NCBI GenBank assembly: GCA_964500675.1
Contig: CAZCNY010000012.1
Location: 41,377-105,376, forward strand
Direction: 5' to 3'
From: CAMLJR01 sp964500675
Lineage (GTDB): Bacteria > Pseudomonadota > Gammaproteobacteria > Pseudomonadales > CAMLJR01
DNA length: 64,000 nucleotides
Shown: one piece after another, positions 27,622 to 37,373 of the stretch
Position numbering within the stretch: position 1 is the first letter of the stretch
How the letters are laid out: every line of letters starts with the position of its first letter
Notes under the pieces: model-generated
What the model was told of the DNA's origin: nothing
The model's input: only the letters and a program-made list of their open reading frames with translations
Databases searched by the model: none
Position numbers and translations under genes: made by a program

Positions 27622-28902
27622 TTATGCGATCTCATGCTCAGCGTCGTAAAACGCGCGCACACGTTTGACGATATTGCCGTGTACATCGAGCGTTTCGAAA
27701 AAATAATCGCCGATACGCAGTCCGACATCGGCGTCGGGAAAACTTTCCAAGTTTTCCAGCAGCAATCCGTTCAGTGTTTTGGGGCCGTCGGTCGGTAGTT
27801 TCCAGTCGAGTGTGCGGTTGATTTCGCGAATGCCGGCGCTGCCTTCGATGACGAACGAGCCATCATTTTGCTCGATGATTTCTTCGGATTCGTCGCTCAA
27901 ATTCGACGTAAACTCGCCGACGATTTCTTCGAGAATATCTTCGAGCGCGATCAAGCCCTGCACCACGCCGTACTCGTCGACGACAATCGCCAACCGGCGT
28001 TTCTGCTTTTGAAAATTGAACAATTGCGTGTGCAGCGGTGTGCCTTCGGGCACGAAATACGGCTCGTCGATTTCTTTCATCAAGGCGCGCCGGTTCAAGT
28101 TGCCATTGCTGTCGATAATGCGAATCACCGAGCGCAGATGCAGCACGCCGATGATGTTGTTGATGTCGTTTTTGAATACGGGGATGCGCGTGAATGCGCA
28201 CTCGCTCAATTGCTGCAAGAGCGTCGCGTCGTCATCGTCGAGATCGAGCCCAACCATGTCGCCGCGCGGCACCATGATGTCGTCGATCGACATCTGTTCG
28301 AGATCGAGAATATTCAGCAGCATGCCTTGGTGCCGCTGCGGAATAATTTCGCCGGCATCGTTGACGATGGTGCGCAGCTCATCCTGACTGAGCGGTTCTT
28401 CCTGATGTTTACCGGGATCGATACCCACTAAACGCAACAGGCGATTGGCAACCGCATTGACGAGCCATACGGCGGGATAAGTCCAGCGCAGCAAGGGCTT
28501 TAAGGCATAACTAAAAGGTAGCGCGACGCGCTCGGGGTACAGGGCTGCGACGGTTTTAGGAGCGACTTCGGAAAATATCAGCAGAATTACCGCAACGAGG
28601 AAGCTGGCTATCGTTACCGCGATGCCGTTATCGCCCAAAATCCGGATCGCGATTACCGTGGCGAGCGCCGATGCGACTACGTTGGCGATCGTGTTGCCTA
28701 TCAAAACGAAGCCGATCAGGCGTTCAGGGTGTTCGAGCAGCGTGGTCGCGCGCTTGGCGCCTTTATGCCCGCTCGATGCCAGATGTTTGAGCCGATAGCG
28801 GTTCAGCGCCATCATGCCGGTTTCGGAGCTCGAGAAAAACGCGGAAAGCAGAATAAGTGCGCCGAGTGCCAGAAACAGCAGTCCTAAAGGAACCTCGTTC
28901 AA
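27622..28902 (-). CDS. CNNM/CorC (HlyC) family membrane protein with CBS domains
   Basis: A 426-residue protein with an N-terminal DUF21 transmembrane domain (~1-180: LLFLALGALILLSAFFSSSETGMMALN and further hydrophobic segments, including the SEVAPKT motif), a CBS pair (~205-330: DIMVPRGDMVGLD, RRLAIVVDEYGVVQGLIALEDILEEIVGE) and a C-terminal CorC_HlyC domain. It is implicated in Mg2+/Co2+ efflux or transport in YfjD/CorC relatives. It is usually found, as here, beside the CcsA-like gene divergent from ffh; the gap to that gene is 73 bases. Confidence 0.92.
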   Translation of the reverse strand: MNEVPLGLLFLALGALILLSAFFSSSETGMMALNRYRLKHLASSGHKGAKRATTLLEHPERLIGFVLIGNTIANVVASALATVIAIRILGDNGIAVTIASFLVAVILLIFSEVAPKTVAALYPERVALPFSYALKPLLRWTYPAVWLVNAVANRLLRLVGIDPGKHQEEPLSQDELRTIVNDAGEIIPQRHQGMLLNILDLEQMSIDDIMVPRGDMVGLDLDDDDATLLQQLSECAFTRIPVFKNDINNIIGVLHLRSVIRIIDSNGNLNRRALMKEIDEPYFVPEGTPLHTQLFNFQKQKRRLAIVVDEYGVVQGLIALEDILEEIVGEFTSNLSDESEEIIEQNDGSFVIEGSAGIREINRTLDWKLPTDGPKTLNGLLLENLESFPDADVGLRIGDYFFETLDVHGNIVKRVRAFYDAEHEIA

Positions 28903-28975
28903 AAAATGCGATCCTGTATCGACGTAGAGCGTTTATCTTGAACAAAAAAACCAGAGCAGGCAACCGCGAAGGTGA

Positions 28976-29788
28976 CTAGGTGACGCGATGCAGAATCAGT
29001 TCGAGTACGAGCTTGGTACCGAAATAAGCCAAAACCAGCGCGGCGAATCCGGTCAGCGTCCAACGCACCGCGGTGTGTCCGCGCCACCCCAGCTGTTGGT
29101 GTCCCCACAGCAGTCCGGCAAAAATGCACCAGGCGATCAATGTGAACACGGTTTTGTGGACGAGATGCTGGGCGAACACGTTTTCGACGTAGATTGCGCC
29201 AGTCAGAATGGCCAGGCTGAGCAGGATGAAGCCGACCCAGAGCAGTTCAAACAACATGCTTTCCATGGTTTGCAGCGGCGGTAACGCGTTGAGCATGCTT
29301 TTGCGGGCGCGGTTTTTGAGTTCGCGCTCCTGAACCGCGAGCACGAGCGCCTGCAAGGCGCAAAGCGAGAGCACGCTGTAGGCGAGAATCGACAGGATGA
29401 TGTGGCTGAATACGCCGGCGCTCAAGTATTCGAAATGCGTATCGGGGCCGCGCAGCGCAAACGAGATCATGATCGATGCGGCGCTGAGCGGGAATAACAG
29501 CGCCAGCGCGGTGTCGAGAGGGCGTCGCAAACCGTTCAGTACGCCGATAACGCTAATAAACCAGAATACCAGCGACAGCATGCGAAAAATGCCGAGATCG
29601 ATGCCGTGTGGTGTGTAGATCAACCCCATGGCGCTGACGCCGTGCGCAGCGGTAGCGATGGCACCGAGCGTGAGAAAGAGTCCGCGCACTGGCCGCCGCC
29701 GTTTCTGGTTGAGCAGATACAGGCCTTGATAGAGCGCGGCGGCGAGATAAAGCACGACTGCGGTGATGCTGGCGACAGCGTGAATCAT
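28976..29788 (-). CDS. CcsA/YpjD-like cytochrome c assembly membrane protein
   Basis: A 270-residue integral membrane protein with about eight hydrophobic segments, the conserved His/Trp pattern of CcsA/HemX-type proteins (YTPHGIDLGIFRML, HIILSILAYSVLSLCALQALVLAVQE, VHKTVFTLIAWCIFAGLLWGHQQLGWRG). YpjD-type members lie divergent from ffh in many Gammaproteobacteria. The function is uncertain (heme handling is suggested by the family). Start ATG follows directly after the shared intergenic region with ffh. Confidence 0.9.
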   Translation of the reverse strand: MIHAVASITAVVLYLAAALYQGLYLLNQKRRRPVRGLFLTLGAIATAAHGVSAMGLIYTPHGIDLGIFRMLSLVFWFISVIGVLNGLRRPLDTALALLFPLSAASIMISFALRGPDTHFEYLSAGVFSHIILSILAYSVLSLCALQALVLAVQERELKNRARKSMLNALPPLQTMESMLFELLWVGFILLSLAILTGAIYVENVFAQHLVHKTVFTLIAWCIFAGLLWGHQQLGWRGHTAVRWTLTGFAALVLAYFGTKLVLELILHRVT

Positions 29789-29958
29789 CGTGCTTTCTGC
29801 AAATCCTAGGCTGGTGGTGGATACGGTGTGAAAATGAATCCGGTATACTTCAACAGTTTACCTATCTGAATGCAAGCAGCCGTTCATGAATGCGTCTGCA
29901 TGCAGACGAATGAGCTGCAAAACGCTGTGACGGGCCAACTTCGTGGTGGATTTAGTTT

Positions 29959-31329
29959 ATGTTTGAAAATTTAACCGATCGCTTATCGAAAACGCTGCGC
30001 CATATCACCGGGCAGGCGCGTTTGTCAGAAGAGAATGTGCAGGAAGCGACGCGCGAAGTGCGCATGGCGTTGCTCGAAGCCGATGTCGCGCTGCCGGTGG
30101 TAAAGGATTTTATCGAGGCGGTAAAAAGCCGCGCAGTCGGTCAGGAAGTCAGCAAAAGCCTGAGTCCGGGTCAGATGTTCGTCAAGATCGTGAAAGACGA
30201 ACTCGAGCGCGTGATGGGTGAGCGCAATGAAAAATTAAATTTGGCGGTGCAACCACCAGCTGTGGTTTTGATGGCGGGTTTGCAGGGTGCGGGTAAAACC
30301 ACATCGGCGGCCAAGCTTGCGCGCTATTTGAAAGAAAAAGAAAAAAAATCGGTGATGCTCGTCAGCGCCGATGTATATCGACCCGCTGCGATCAAGCAGC
30401 TTGAAACGCTTGCGCACGAAGTCGGTGTGAAATTTTTTCCAAGTTCAACCGATCAACGCCCCGTCGATATCGCCAAAGCCGCGATCGATGCCGCGCGCGT
30501 CAAGTTTTGCGATGTCGTGATTGTCGATACCGCAGGCCGTCTGCATATCGATGCCGATATGATGGAGGAAATCAAAGCGCTGCACGCCGCGATCAACCCG
30601 ATCGAAACGCTGTTCGTCGTCGACGCCATGACGGGCCAAGATGCGGCGAATACGGCGAAAGCGTTCAGTGACGCGCTGTCGCTGACCGGCGTGATTCTCA
30701 CCAAGGCTGATGCCGATACGCGCGGCGGTGCGGCATTGTCGGTGCGCCACATTACGGGCAAGCCAATCAAGTTCATCGGTGTCGGCGAGAAAACTGTCGC
30801 GCTCGATCCGTTCCATCCCGATCGCATCGCCTCGCGCATTCTCGGCATGGGCGATATTTTGTCGCTGATCGAAGAAGCCGAGCAGAAGCTCGATAAAACC
30901 AAAGCCGAGAAGCTCGCGAAGAAAATCAAAAAGGGCAAGGGCTTCGATCTCGAGGATCTGCGCGATCAGTTGCAGCAGATGAAAAATATGGGCGGCATTA
31001 CCAGCATGCTCGATAAACTGCCCGGTATGGGCAATGTCGCGCAGATGGCGCAGGCGCAAGCCGGCATGCAGCAGTTTGGGCGTATGGAGTCCATCATCAA
31101 TTCGATGACGCCGGCCGAGCGTCGCGATCCTGAGTTGCTCAATGGCTCGCGCAAGCGCCGCATTACGCTGGGTTCCGGTACCGATATTCAGGATTTGAAC
31201 CGTCTGCTCAAGCAGCACAAGCAGATGCAGAAAATGATGAAAAAAGTGTCGCAAAAAGGCGGTCTCGCGAACATGATGCGCGGCATGAGCGGAGCGCTTG
31301 GCGGCGGTGGCGGCTTTCCGGGGCGATGA
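29959..31329 (+). CDS. ffh: Signal recognition particle protein Ffh
   Basis: A 456-residue SRP54 GTPase. N domain ~1-90, G domain with GLQGAGKTTSAAKLA, DVYRPAAIKQL, DTAGRLHID and the TKAD motif, then a methionine-rich M domain (~300-440: QQMKNMGGITSMLDKLPGMG, MQKMMKKVSQKGGLANMMRGM) that binds signal sequences and 4.5S RNA. It ends in a Gly-rich tail. It acts in co-translational targeting of membrane proteins. Upstream 170 bases are shared with the divergent CcsA-like gene. Confidence 0.98.
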   Translation: MFENLTDRLSKTLRHITGQARLSEENVQEATREVRMALLEADVALPVVKDFIEAVKSRAVGQEVSKSLSPGQMFVKIVKDELERVMGERNEKLNLAVQPPAVVLMAGLQGAGKTTSAAKLARYLKEKEKKSVMLVSADVYRPAAIKQLETLAHEVGVKFFPSSTDQRPVDIAKAAIDAARVKFCDVVIVDTAGRLHIDADMMEEIKALHAAINPIETLFVVDAMTGQDAANTAKAFSDALSLTGVILTKADADTRGGAALSVRHITGKPIKFIGVGEKTVALDPFHPDRIASRILGMGDILSLIEEAEQKLDKTKAEKLAKKIKKGKGFDLEDLRDQLQQMKNMGGITSMLDKLPGMGNVAQMAQAQAGMQQFGRMESIINSMTPAERRDPELLNGSRKRRITLGSGTDIQDLNRLLKQHKQMQKMMKKVSQKGGLANMMRGMSGALGGGGGFPGR

Positions 31330-31375
31330 GCGTGCGGTCCCGAACAAAATTTCCGCAGCTTTCCACACTAAAGCG

Positions 31376-31404
31376 TTTCCAAAGCGGGAGCTTTCACTTA
31401 CAAT
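31376..31404 (+). promoter_or_regulatory. Possible promoter of rpsP-rimM-trmD-rplS
   Basis: TTTCCA (31376-31381) and TACAAT (31399-31404) are 17 bases apart in the 187-base gap between ffh and rpsP, leaving a leader of about 100 bases before rpsP. The -35 box is weak. Confidence 0.4.
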
Positions 31405-31516
31405 ACCGCGCCTTTCCGGCCAGTCAGCCGGATCTACTGTATTGATTGCGCGCCGCGAAGCGACTGCGCAGCGTAAAAACACTGGGAATTACGCCCTAAT
31501 ATTTTTGGGAATTACA

Positions 31517-31765
31517 ATGGTAACGATTCGTTTAGCACGCGGTGGCGCCAAAAAGCGTCCGTTCTATCACCTGACGGTCACCGATAGCCGCAGCCCACGC
31601 AGCGGTCATTATCTGGAGCGCGTCGGCTTTTTCAATCCGGTCGCACGCGGTGGCGAAGAGCGTCTGCGTGTCGATTTCGAGCGCTTGAACCATTGGGTGG
31701 GTCAGGGCGCGCAACTTTCGGATCGCGTCGCGGCGCTGGTTAAACAGGCACAGCAACCCGCTTGA
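31517..31765 (+). CDS. rpsP: 30S ribosomal protein S16
   Basis: An 82-residue S16 beginning MVTIRLARGGAKKRPFYHLT and continuing through RSGHYLERVGFFNPVARGGEE. ATG at 31517 is the true start; the frame stays open upstream but has no S16 sequence there. First gene of the conserved rpsP-rimM-trmD-rplS operon. Confidence 0.97.
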   Translation: MVTIRLARGGAKKRPFYHLTVTDSRSPRSGHYLERVGFFNPVARGGEERLRVDFERLNHWVGQGAQLSDRVAALVKQAQQPA

Positions 31766-31766
31766 T

Positions 31767-32309
31767 ATGTCAGTTGTCCCCGCCGATCTCGTAGTGGTCG
31801 GCCGCTTTACCGGAACATTTGGTATCAAGGGGTGGCTGAAAGTTTATTCCTACACGGATCCGTTGAGTAACTTTCTCGATTACCACTATTGCCAGATTCA
31901 GCGCCACGGAGTCTGGCAGACAGCTCAAATCGCTGAAGGCAAAACGCACGGCAAAGGGCTGATAGTGCGGTTGAAAGGGATCGACGACCCTGAGCAGGCA
32001 GCCACCTACGTTGGTTGCGATGTGGCGGTCGCGGCGACGCAGTTGCCGATACTGCCCGAAAATGAATACTACTGGCGCCAGTTGGAGGGTTTGCAGGTGG
32101 TCGTCGATCACCCGCAGCGCGGCCGATTGCTACTGGGGCGGATCGATCATCTGCTCGAAACGGGCGCCAACGATGTGTTGGTGGTTAAAGGTGACGAGCA
32201 CAGTATCGATCGCCGCGAGCGCTTGATCCCCTACCTGCCGGAGCAGGTGGTGCTCGAAATCGATCTTGCCACGCAGACAATGCGGGTCGATTGGGATCCG
32301 GATTTTTAG
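31767..32309 (+). CDS. rimM: Ribosome maturation factor RimM
   Basis: A 180-residue protein with an N-terminal RimM domain (VVGRFTGTFGIKGWLKVYSYTDP) and a C-terminal PRC-barrel (YYWRQLEGLQVV..GRIDHLLETGANDVLVV, RERLIPYLPEQVVLEIDL). It assists assembly of the 30S head, next to S19. It begins one base after the rpsP stop. At about 180 residues it is normal in length. Confidence 0.96.
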   Translation: MSVVPADLVVVGRFTGTFGIKGWLKVYSYTDPLSNFLDYHYCQIQRHGVWQTAQIAEGKTHGKGLIVRLKGIDDPEQAATYVGCDVAVAATQLPILPENEYYWRQLEGLQVVVDHPQRGRLLLGRIDHLLETGANDVLVVKGDEHSIDRRERLIPYLPEQVVLEIDLATQTMRVDWDPDF

Positions 32310-32319
32310 GGCGACAGCA

Positions 32320-33063
32320 ATGCACATCGGTGTGATCACGCTGTTTCCCGAGATGTTTGATGCCGTGATCGATTGCGGCATTACGAGCCGTGCAGTTGAT
32401 AGCGGCGTGCTGAAGATTGGGTGCTGGAATCCGCGCACTTTCACCAGCGATCGCCATCAAACGGTGGATGACCGGCCCTATGGCGGCGGCCCCGGCATGG
32501 TGATGAAGATTGAGCCGCTGCGCGCCGCGATAGCCGCTGCGCGCAGCGAGTTGCCGCGGGCGCGTGTGATTTACCTGTCGCCGCAAGGTCGCAGATTCGA
32601 TCAACGCGGTGCGGAAGAATTGGCGCAGCGCGAGCAACTGATTTTGGTAGCGGGACGCTACGAAGGTATCGACGAACGCGTGATCGAAACCGAGATCGAC
32701 GAAGAGTGGTCGATCGGCGATTATGTGTTGAGTGGCGGCGAATTGGCCGCGATGGTGCTGATCGACGCGGTAACGCGGTTATTGCCCGGCGCATTGGGCG
32801 ATGAGCAATCGGCGCAGCAGGACTCGTTCACCGATGGCTTGCTCGATTGTCCGCACTACACGCGGCCTGAAGTGTACGAAGATCGACGCGTGCCAGACGT
32901 GTTGATAAGCGGAAATCACGAGTTGATTCGGCGCTGGCGCTTAAAGCAGGCGCTGGGGCGCACGTGGTTGCGGCGTCCCGATCTGCTTGCGCAGCGCGAG
33001 CTCGATAAAGAACAGCAACGTTTGCTCGATGAATTTATTCGCGAGCAAACACTGAAAAGTTGA
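32320..33063 (+). CDS. trmD: tRNA (guanine-N1)-methyltransferase
   Basis: A 247-residue SPOUT methyltransferase making m1G37. It starts MHIGVITLFPEMFDAV and contains DDRPYGGGPGMVM, LSPQGRRFDQ, LVAGRYEGIDERV, and DYVLSGGELAAMVLIDAVTRLLPG forming the trefoil-knot SAM site. ATG at 32320, 10 bases after rimM, is preferred over an earlier in-frame ATG inside rimM. Confidence 0.97.
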   Translation: MHIGVITLFPEMFDAVIDCGITSRAVDSGVLKIGCWNPRTFTSDRHQTVDDRPYGGGPGMVMKIEPLRAAIAAARSELPRARVIYLSPQGRRFDQRGAEELAQREQLILVAGRYEGIDERVIETEIDEEWSIGDYVLSGGELAAMVLIDAVTRLLPGALGDEQSAQQDSFTDGLLDCPHYTRPEVYEDRRVPDVLISGNHELIRRWRLKQALGRTWLRRPDLLAQRELDKEQQRLLDEFIREQTLKS

Positions 33064-33142
33064 TTAAGCCAATTGATTTAGCTGTAAAGCTGTTTAATCG
33101 GCAGAGCAGTTGACGTTTTAGATTTGAATTGAGGAAAGGGTC

Positions 33143-33493
33143 ATGACCAACAAAATCATCGCGCAATTGGAAGCCGAGCAACTCAAGCAGGACGTACCCG
33201 AGTTCAGCCCCGGCGATACCGTTGTCGTGCAAGTGAAAGTGAAAGAGGGCGACCGCGAGCGTATTCAGGCGTTCGAGGGCGTAGTTATTGCCAAGCGCAA
33301 TCGCGGCTTCAACTCCGCGTTCACTGTGCGCAAAATTTCGCACGGCGTCGGTGTCGAGCGTACTTTCCAGACGCACAGCCCGCTCATCGATAGCGTCAAG
33401 CTCGTGCGTCGCGGTGACGTGCGCCAGGCCAAGCTCTATTACCTGCGCGACCTCAGCGGTAAAGCTGCGCGCATCAAAGAAAAACTCAACTAA
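33143..33493 (+). CDS. rplS: 50S ribosomal protein L19
   Basis: A 116-residue L19: IIAQLEAEQLKQDVPEFSPGDTV, FEGVVIAKRNRGFNSAFTVRKISHGVGVERTFQ, and RQAKLYYLRDLSGKAARIKEKL. It has a clear GAGGAAAGG ribosome site and is followed by a terminator. In Pseudomonas xerD stands between rplS and dsbC; it is absent here. Confidence 0.97.
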   Translation: MTNKIIAQLEAEQLKQDVPEFSPGDTVVVQVKVKEGDRERIQAFEGVVIAKRNRGFNSAFTVRKISHGVGVERTFQTHSPLIDSVKLVRRGDVRQAKLYYLRDLSGKAARIKEKLN

Positions 33494-33552
33494 TTGGTTT
33501 AACTGTCCTTCTGGGAAATTCTTTCCAGGGGCGGGCAGATGCAGGCGGTTCG

Positions 33553-33578
33553 AAAAAAGCAGCTTCGGCTGCTTTTTT
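33553..33578 (+). terminator. Intrinsic terminator after rplS
   Basis: Hairpin AAGCAGC-TTCG-GCTGC with a UUCG tetraloop followed by six T's closes the rpsP-rplS operon. Confidence 0.9.
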
Positions 33579-33761
33579 ATTGTGCGCTGAGTATTTTTAT
33601 TGTGCGTCGGGTATTGATCGATGGAACCGGCCAGCCGCGCCGGGCTCGAAAGTAGCAGTTCAAAGAATGTAACGCGTCGCTGCCAAAATGCACGTGCTGC
33701 GTCATACTGTGTTCAGTGGATCGGTGCCAACCCGGCTGCAGAAGATTCGATGGTGGAAAAA

Positions 33762-34496
33762 ATGATGAAGACAATGACAGCGCTATGGCTATCGATTGCG
33801 CTGCTGGCGTTGCCCGCGCTGGCTGACGAAGCTGCAAAACCCGAAGTTGTGATCAAGCGCGCACTTGAAACACGCCCCGATATCAAAGTCGAATCGGTTG
33901 CGATGAGCGAGATTCCGGGCCTGTACGCGGTGCAGTTAAAGGGCGGACCGGTGATTTATACGTCCGCCGACGGCAAATACTTCGTGCATGGTGAAATGTT
34001 TGCGGTGCAGGATAAGAGCTTCGTCAACTTGACGGAGCAGCGCGCCTCGGGTCAGCGTGCGAAGGAAATCGCGGCGGTCAAGTTAAAGGACATGGTCATA
34101 TTCAAGCCCAAAGGCCCCACTAAGGCGGTAATCAACGTATTCACCGATGTCGATTGCGGCTACTGTCGCAAACTTCACAAAGAAGTACCTCAGCTCAACG
34201 CGATGGGCATCGAAGTGCGTTATTTGGCTTATCCGCGCGCGGGTATTGGTTCTGAGTCGTATCAGAAAATGGTCACCACGTGGTGTGCGAAGGATCGTCA
34301 GGGTACCCTGACGCGGTACAAAAATGGGGAAGCGGTACCGCTCAATACCTGTGCCGATAATCCGGTGGCGGCGGAGTACCAGCTCGGCGAGCGCATCGGT
34401 GTCGAAGGCACACCGACATTGGTTACGGCAAACGGTGAACTGATCCCGGGCTATGTTCCGGCGCAAGAGCTGGCAGAGCGCCTCGGTGTGCGCTGA
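33762..34496 (+). CDS. dsbC: Thiol:disulfide interchange protein DsbC
   Basis: About 244 residues. Signal peptide MMKTMTALWLSIALLALPALA, N-terminal dimerisation domain (~25-85: DIKVESVAMSEIPGLYAVQL), then a thioredoxin-like domain with active site CGYC (VDCGYCRKLHKEVP) and the cis-Pro loop GVEGTPTLV. It is a periplasmic disulfide isomerase; two further Cys (TTWCAKD, LNTCADN) match the structural disulfide of E. coli DsbC. ATG at 33762, behind GGTGG, is the likely start; the frame is open for ~140 bases upstream without signal-peptide character. Confidence 0.93.
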   Translation: MMKTMTALWLSIALLALPALADEAAKPEVVIKRALETRPDIKVESVAMSEIPGLYAVQLKGGPVIYTSADGKYFVHGEMFAVQDKSFVNLTEQRASGQRAKEIAAVKLKDMVIFKPKGPTKAVINVFTDVDCGYCRKLHKEVPQLNAMGIEVRYLAYPRAGIGSESYQKMVTTWCAKDRQGTLTRYKNGEAVPLNTCADNPVAAEYQLGERIGVEGTPTLVTANGELIPGYVPAQELAERLGVR

Positions 34497-34511
34497 GTTG
34501 CGTTGATTCTG

Positions 34512-34540
34512 AAAAGGCGGCTTCGGCCGCCTTTTTCTTT
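34512..34540 (+). terminator. Intrinsic terminator after dsbC
   Basis: Hairpin AAGGCGGC-TTCG-GCCGCCTT with a UUCG loop and a T-rich tail (TTTTTCTTTT). Confidence 0.9.
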
Positions 34541-34660
34541 TGGGGTCATTGTTTGGGGGTATAAGTTATGGCGTCAAGTTTTCGGTTTTAATGTCGGCGC
34601 CAGTGCAATAAAATCCGCGTTCGTTTTTTTGACAACTCATTCGCGTGTGGTTAGGTCCTA

Positions 34661-35968
34661 ATGAACCCGATAAAAGTAGGTATCTGCGGTCTCGGCACCG
34701 TGGGCAGCGGTACGTTCAATGTACTCAAACGCAACAGCGAAGTGATTTCCGCTCGTTCAGGTTGTTCGATTGTGGTCGAGCAGGTCGGCGCGCGTCGGGA
34801 TAATCCCAGCTGCGCGACGGGTGCGGTTGCCGTCACACGCGATGTGTTCGAAGTTGCCGAAAATCCCAATATTCAAATTCTTGTCGAGCTGATCGGCGGT
34901 ACGACCACCGCGCGCGAATTGGTATTGCGCGCCATCGACAACGGTAAGCATGTTGTCACCGCGAACAAAGCGCTTATCGCTCAGTACGGCAACGAAATCT
35001 TTGCAGCCGCGCAAGCGCGCGGTGTGAGCGTTGCGTTCGAAGCAGCGGTTGCTGGCGGTATTCCGGTGATTAAAGCGATTCGCGAAGGTCTCGCGGCAAA
35101 TCGCATCGAATGGCTCGCGGGCATTATCAATGGCACGAGCAATTTCATTCTCACTGAAATGCGCGAAAAACAGCGCTCGTTTCCCGCTGTGCTGAAAGAA
35201 GCGCAGGCGCTTGGTTATGCCGAAGCCGATCCGACCTTCGATGTCGAAGGTATCGATGCCGCGCACAAATTGATGATTCTCGCGTCGATTGCGTTCGGTA
35301 TTCCGTTGCAATTCAGCAAAGTTTACACCGAAGGTATTACGCGCATCGCGCCGATCGATGTTGAATACGCCGAACAACTCGGCTATCGCATCAAGAGTTT
35401 GGGCATCGCGCGCCGCACCGAAAAAGGCATCGAGTTGCGCGTGCATCCGACGTTAATTCCGGAAAAACGTTTGATCGCGAATGTGAATGGCGTGATGAAT
35501 GCCGTGCTCATTAAAGGCGATGCCGGCGGACCGACGCTGTATTACGGCCCGGGCGCTGGCAGCGAGCCGACCGCCTCCGCGGTGATTGCCGATATTGTCG
35601 ATGTTGCGCGCACGCTCAATGCCGATCCGAAACATCGCGTACCGTATTTGGCGTTTCAACAGAATTCGCTCAGCGATACGCCCGTGCTTGGCATCGACGC
35701 TGTCGTGTCATCGTATTATTTGCGTATTTCTGCGCACGACAAGCCCGGTGTGCTGTCGCGTGTCGCGCAAATATTGTCGGATCTCGGCATCAGTATCGAA
35801 GCGCTGATCCAAAAAGAGCCGGCAGCGGGTCAGGACCACGTGCCGGTCATTATTTTAACCAACCGTACGCAAGAGCGTTTGGTGGCATCCGCGATTGCAC
35901 AAATTGAAGCGCTCGACAGTATCGAGGGTGAAGTCGTTCGTATTCGTGTCGAATCGTTAGCAGGTTAA
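34661..35968 (+). CDS. hom: Homoserine dehydrogenase
   Basis: A 435-residue monofunctional enzyme reducing aspartate semialdehyde to homoserine. NAD(P) motif VGICGLGTVGSGTFNVL, central catalytic part (VTANKALIAQYG, AAVAGGIPVIKAIREGL, INGTSNFILTEM, EADPTFDVEGIDAAHK) and a C-terminal ACT domain (~350-430: YYLRISAHDKPGVLSRVAQILSDLGISIE) for threonine feedback. It precedes thrC by 7 bases, forming the threonine operon. Confidence 0.97.
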   Translation: MNPIKVGICGLGTVGSGTFNVLKRNSEVISARSGCSIVVEQVGARRDNPSCATGAVAVTRDVFEVAENPNIQILVELIGGTTTARELVLRAIDNGKHVVTANKALIAQYGNEIFAAAQARGVSVAFEAAVAGGIPVIKAIREGLAANRIEWLAGIINGTSNFILTEMREKQRSFPAVLKEAQALGYAEADPTFDVEGIDAAHKLMILASIAFGIPLQFSKVYTEGITRIAPIDVEYAEQLGYRIKSLGIARRTEKGIELRVHPTLIPEKRLIANVNGVMNAVLIKGDAGGPTLYYGPGAGSEPTASAVIADIVDVARTLNADPKHRVPYLAFQQNSLSDTPVLGIDAVVSSYYLRISAHDKPGVLSRVAQILSDLGISIEALIQKEPAAGQDHVPVIILTNRTQERLVASAIAQIEALDSIEGEVVRIRVESLAG

Positions 35969-35975
35969 TTGACGA

Positions 35976-37373
35976 ATGAAATATATCAGCACGCGCGGCA
36001 AAGCACCCGCGCTCAATTTTGAAAATGTATTGTTGACGGGACTCGCGCCCGGCGGCGGTTTGTACGTTCCCGAGACGCTGCCGAAATATTCGCGCGAAGA
36101 AATCGCGAGCTGGGCCGGATTAAATTACACGGATCTTGCGTACAAAATTATTCAGCCATTTGTTGCCGATTGCATTCCGGCAGCGGATTTGAAAAAAATA
36201 ATCGACGATACCTACGTCGATTTTCGTCATCCAGCGATTGCGCCGCTCGTGCAGCTCGATCACAACGAGTGGGTGATGGAGTTGCATCAAGGCCCGACGC
36301 TTGCGTTCAAGGATTTCGCGCTGCAAATGCTGGGGCGTCTGCTCGATTACATTCTCGAACGCAACCAGCGCAAAGTCGTGATCATGGGCGCGACCTCGGG
36401 CGATACCGGCTCGGCGGCGATTCAGGGTTGCAAACGCTGCAAGAATATCGATATTTTTATTTTGCATCCGCACAATCGCGTGTCGGCGGTGCAGCGCCGC
36501 CAGATGACGACCGTGCTCGGCGAAAAGATCCACAACATCGCCATCGAAGGCAATTTCGACGATTGTCAGGCGATGGTGAAAGCGAGTTTCGGGGCGCAGC
36601 AATTTTTGCCCAGCGATCGCCAGCTGGTCGCGGTGAATTCGATCAACTGGGCGCGCATCATGGCGCAGATCGTTTACTATTTTTATGCTGCGCTCGCGCT
36701 CGGCGCTCCGCATCGCGCGGTGTCGTTCTCGGTGCCGACCGGAAATTTTGGCGATATTTACGCGGGCTATCTCGCCAAGCAAATGGGTTTGCCGATCGAG
36801 CAACTCATTATCGCGACCAATGCCAACGATATTTTGCATCGTTTAATTAGCAGTAATCTCTACAGTAAGCACCCGCTGCAACACACGCTGTCGCCGAGCA
36901 TGGATATTGTTATCTCCAGCAACTTCGAACGCCTGTTATTCGATTGCTACGATCGCGATGGCGCAGCGATCAACGAACTCATGAACAATTTCAATAAAGG
37001 CGATGTGAAGCTCAGCGCATCGGCGTTCGCAAAAGCACGCGCGTTGTTCGACAGCTATGCGGTGAACGATGCGGCGACCGTGGCGACGATCGGCGAAGTC
37101 TGGGAGAAAACCGAATACCTGCTCGATCCGCATTCGGCGATCGGTGTGAAAGCCGCGCGCGCGTGTCGCCGCACTAACTCCACGCCGATGATCACGCTCG
37201 CCACCGCGCACCCGGCGAAGTTTCCCGATGCGGTTAAGCAAGCGGGTTATCCCAACGACGTGCCGCTGCCGCATCATATGGCGGATCTGTTCGAGCGCGA
37301 AGAGCGTTTAACGGTGCTGCCGAACGCTATCGCCAAGGTGCAGCAGTTCATGGCGGCGAATATCAAGGCCTAA
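35976..37373 (+). CDS. thrC: Threonine synthase
   Basis: A 465-residue PLP enzyme of the long threonine synthase type converting O-phosphohomoserine to threonine. The PLP lysine lies in QGPTLAFKDFALQML; phosphate-binding and substrate motifs are GATSGDTGSAAIQG and SFSVPTGNFGDIYAGY. It ends directly before recJ, whose ATG follows the TAA without a gap. Confidence 0.97.
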   Translation: MKYISTRGKAPALNFENVLLTGLAPGGGLYVPETLPKYSREEIASWAGLNYTDLAYKIIQPFVADCIPAADLKKIIDDTYVDFRHPAIAPLVQLDHNEWVMELHQGPTLAFKDFALQMLGRLLDYILERNQRKVVIMGATSGDTGSAAIQGCKRCKNIDIFILHPHNRVSAVQRRQMTTVLGEKIHNIAIEGNFDDCQAMVKASFGAQQFLPSDRQLVAVNSINWARIMAQIVYYFYAALALGAPHRAVSFSVPTGNFGDIYAGYLAKQMGLPIEQLIIATNANDILHRLISSNLYSKHPLQHTLSPSMDIVISSNFERLLFDCYDRDGAAINELMNNFNKGDVKLSASAFAKARALFDSYAVNDAATVATIGEVWEKTEYLLDPHSAIGVKAARACRRTNSTPMITLATAHPAKFPDAVKQAGYPNDVPLPHHMADLFEREERLTVLPNAIAKVQQFMAANIKA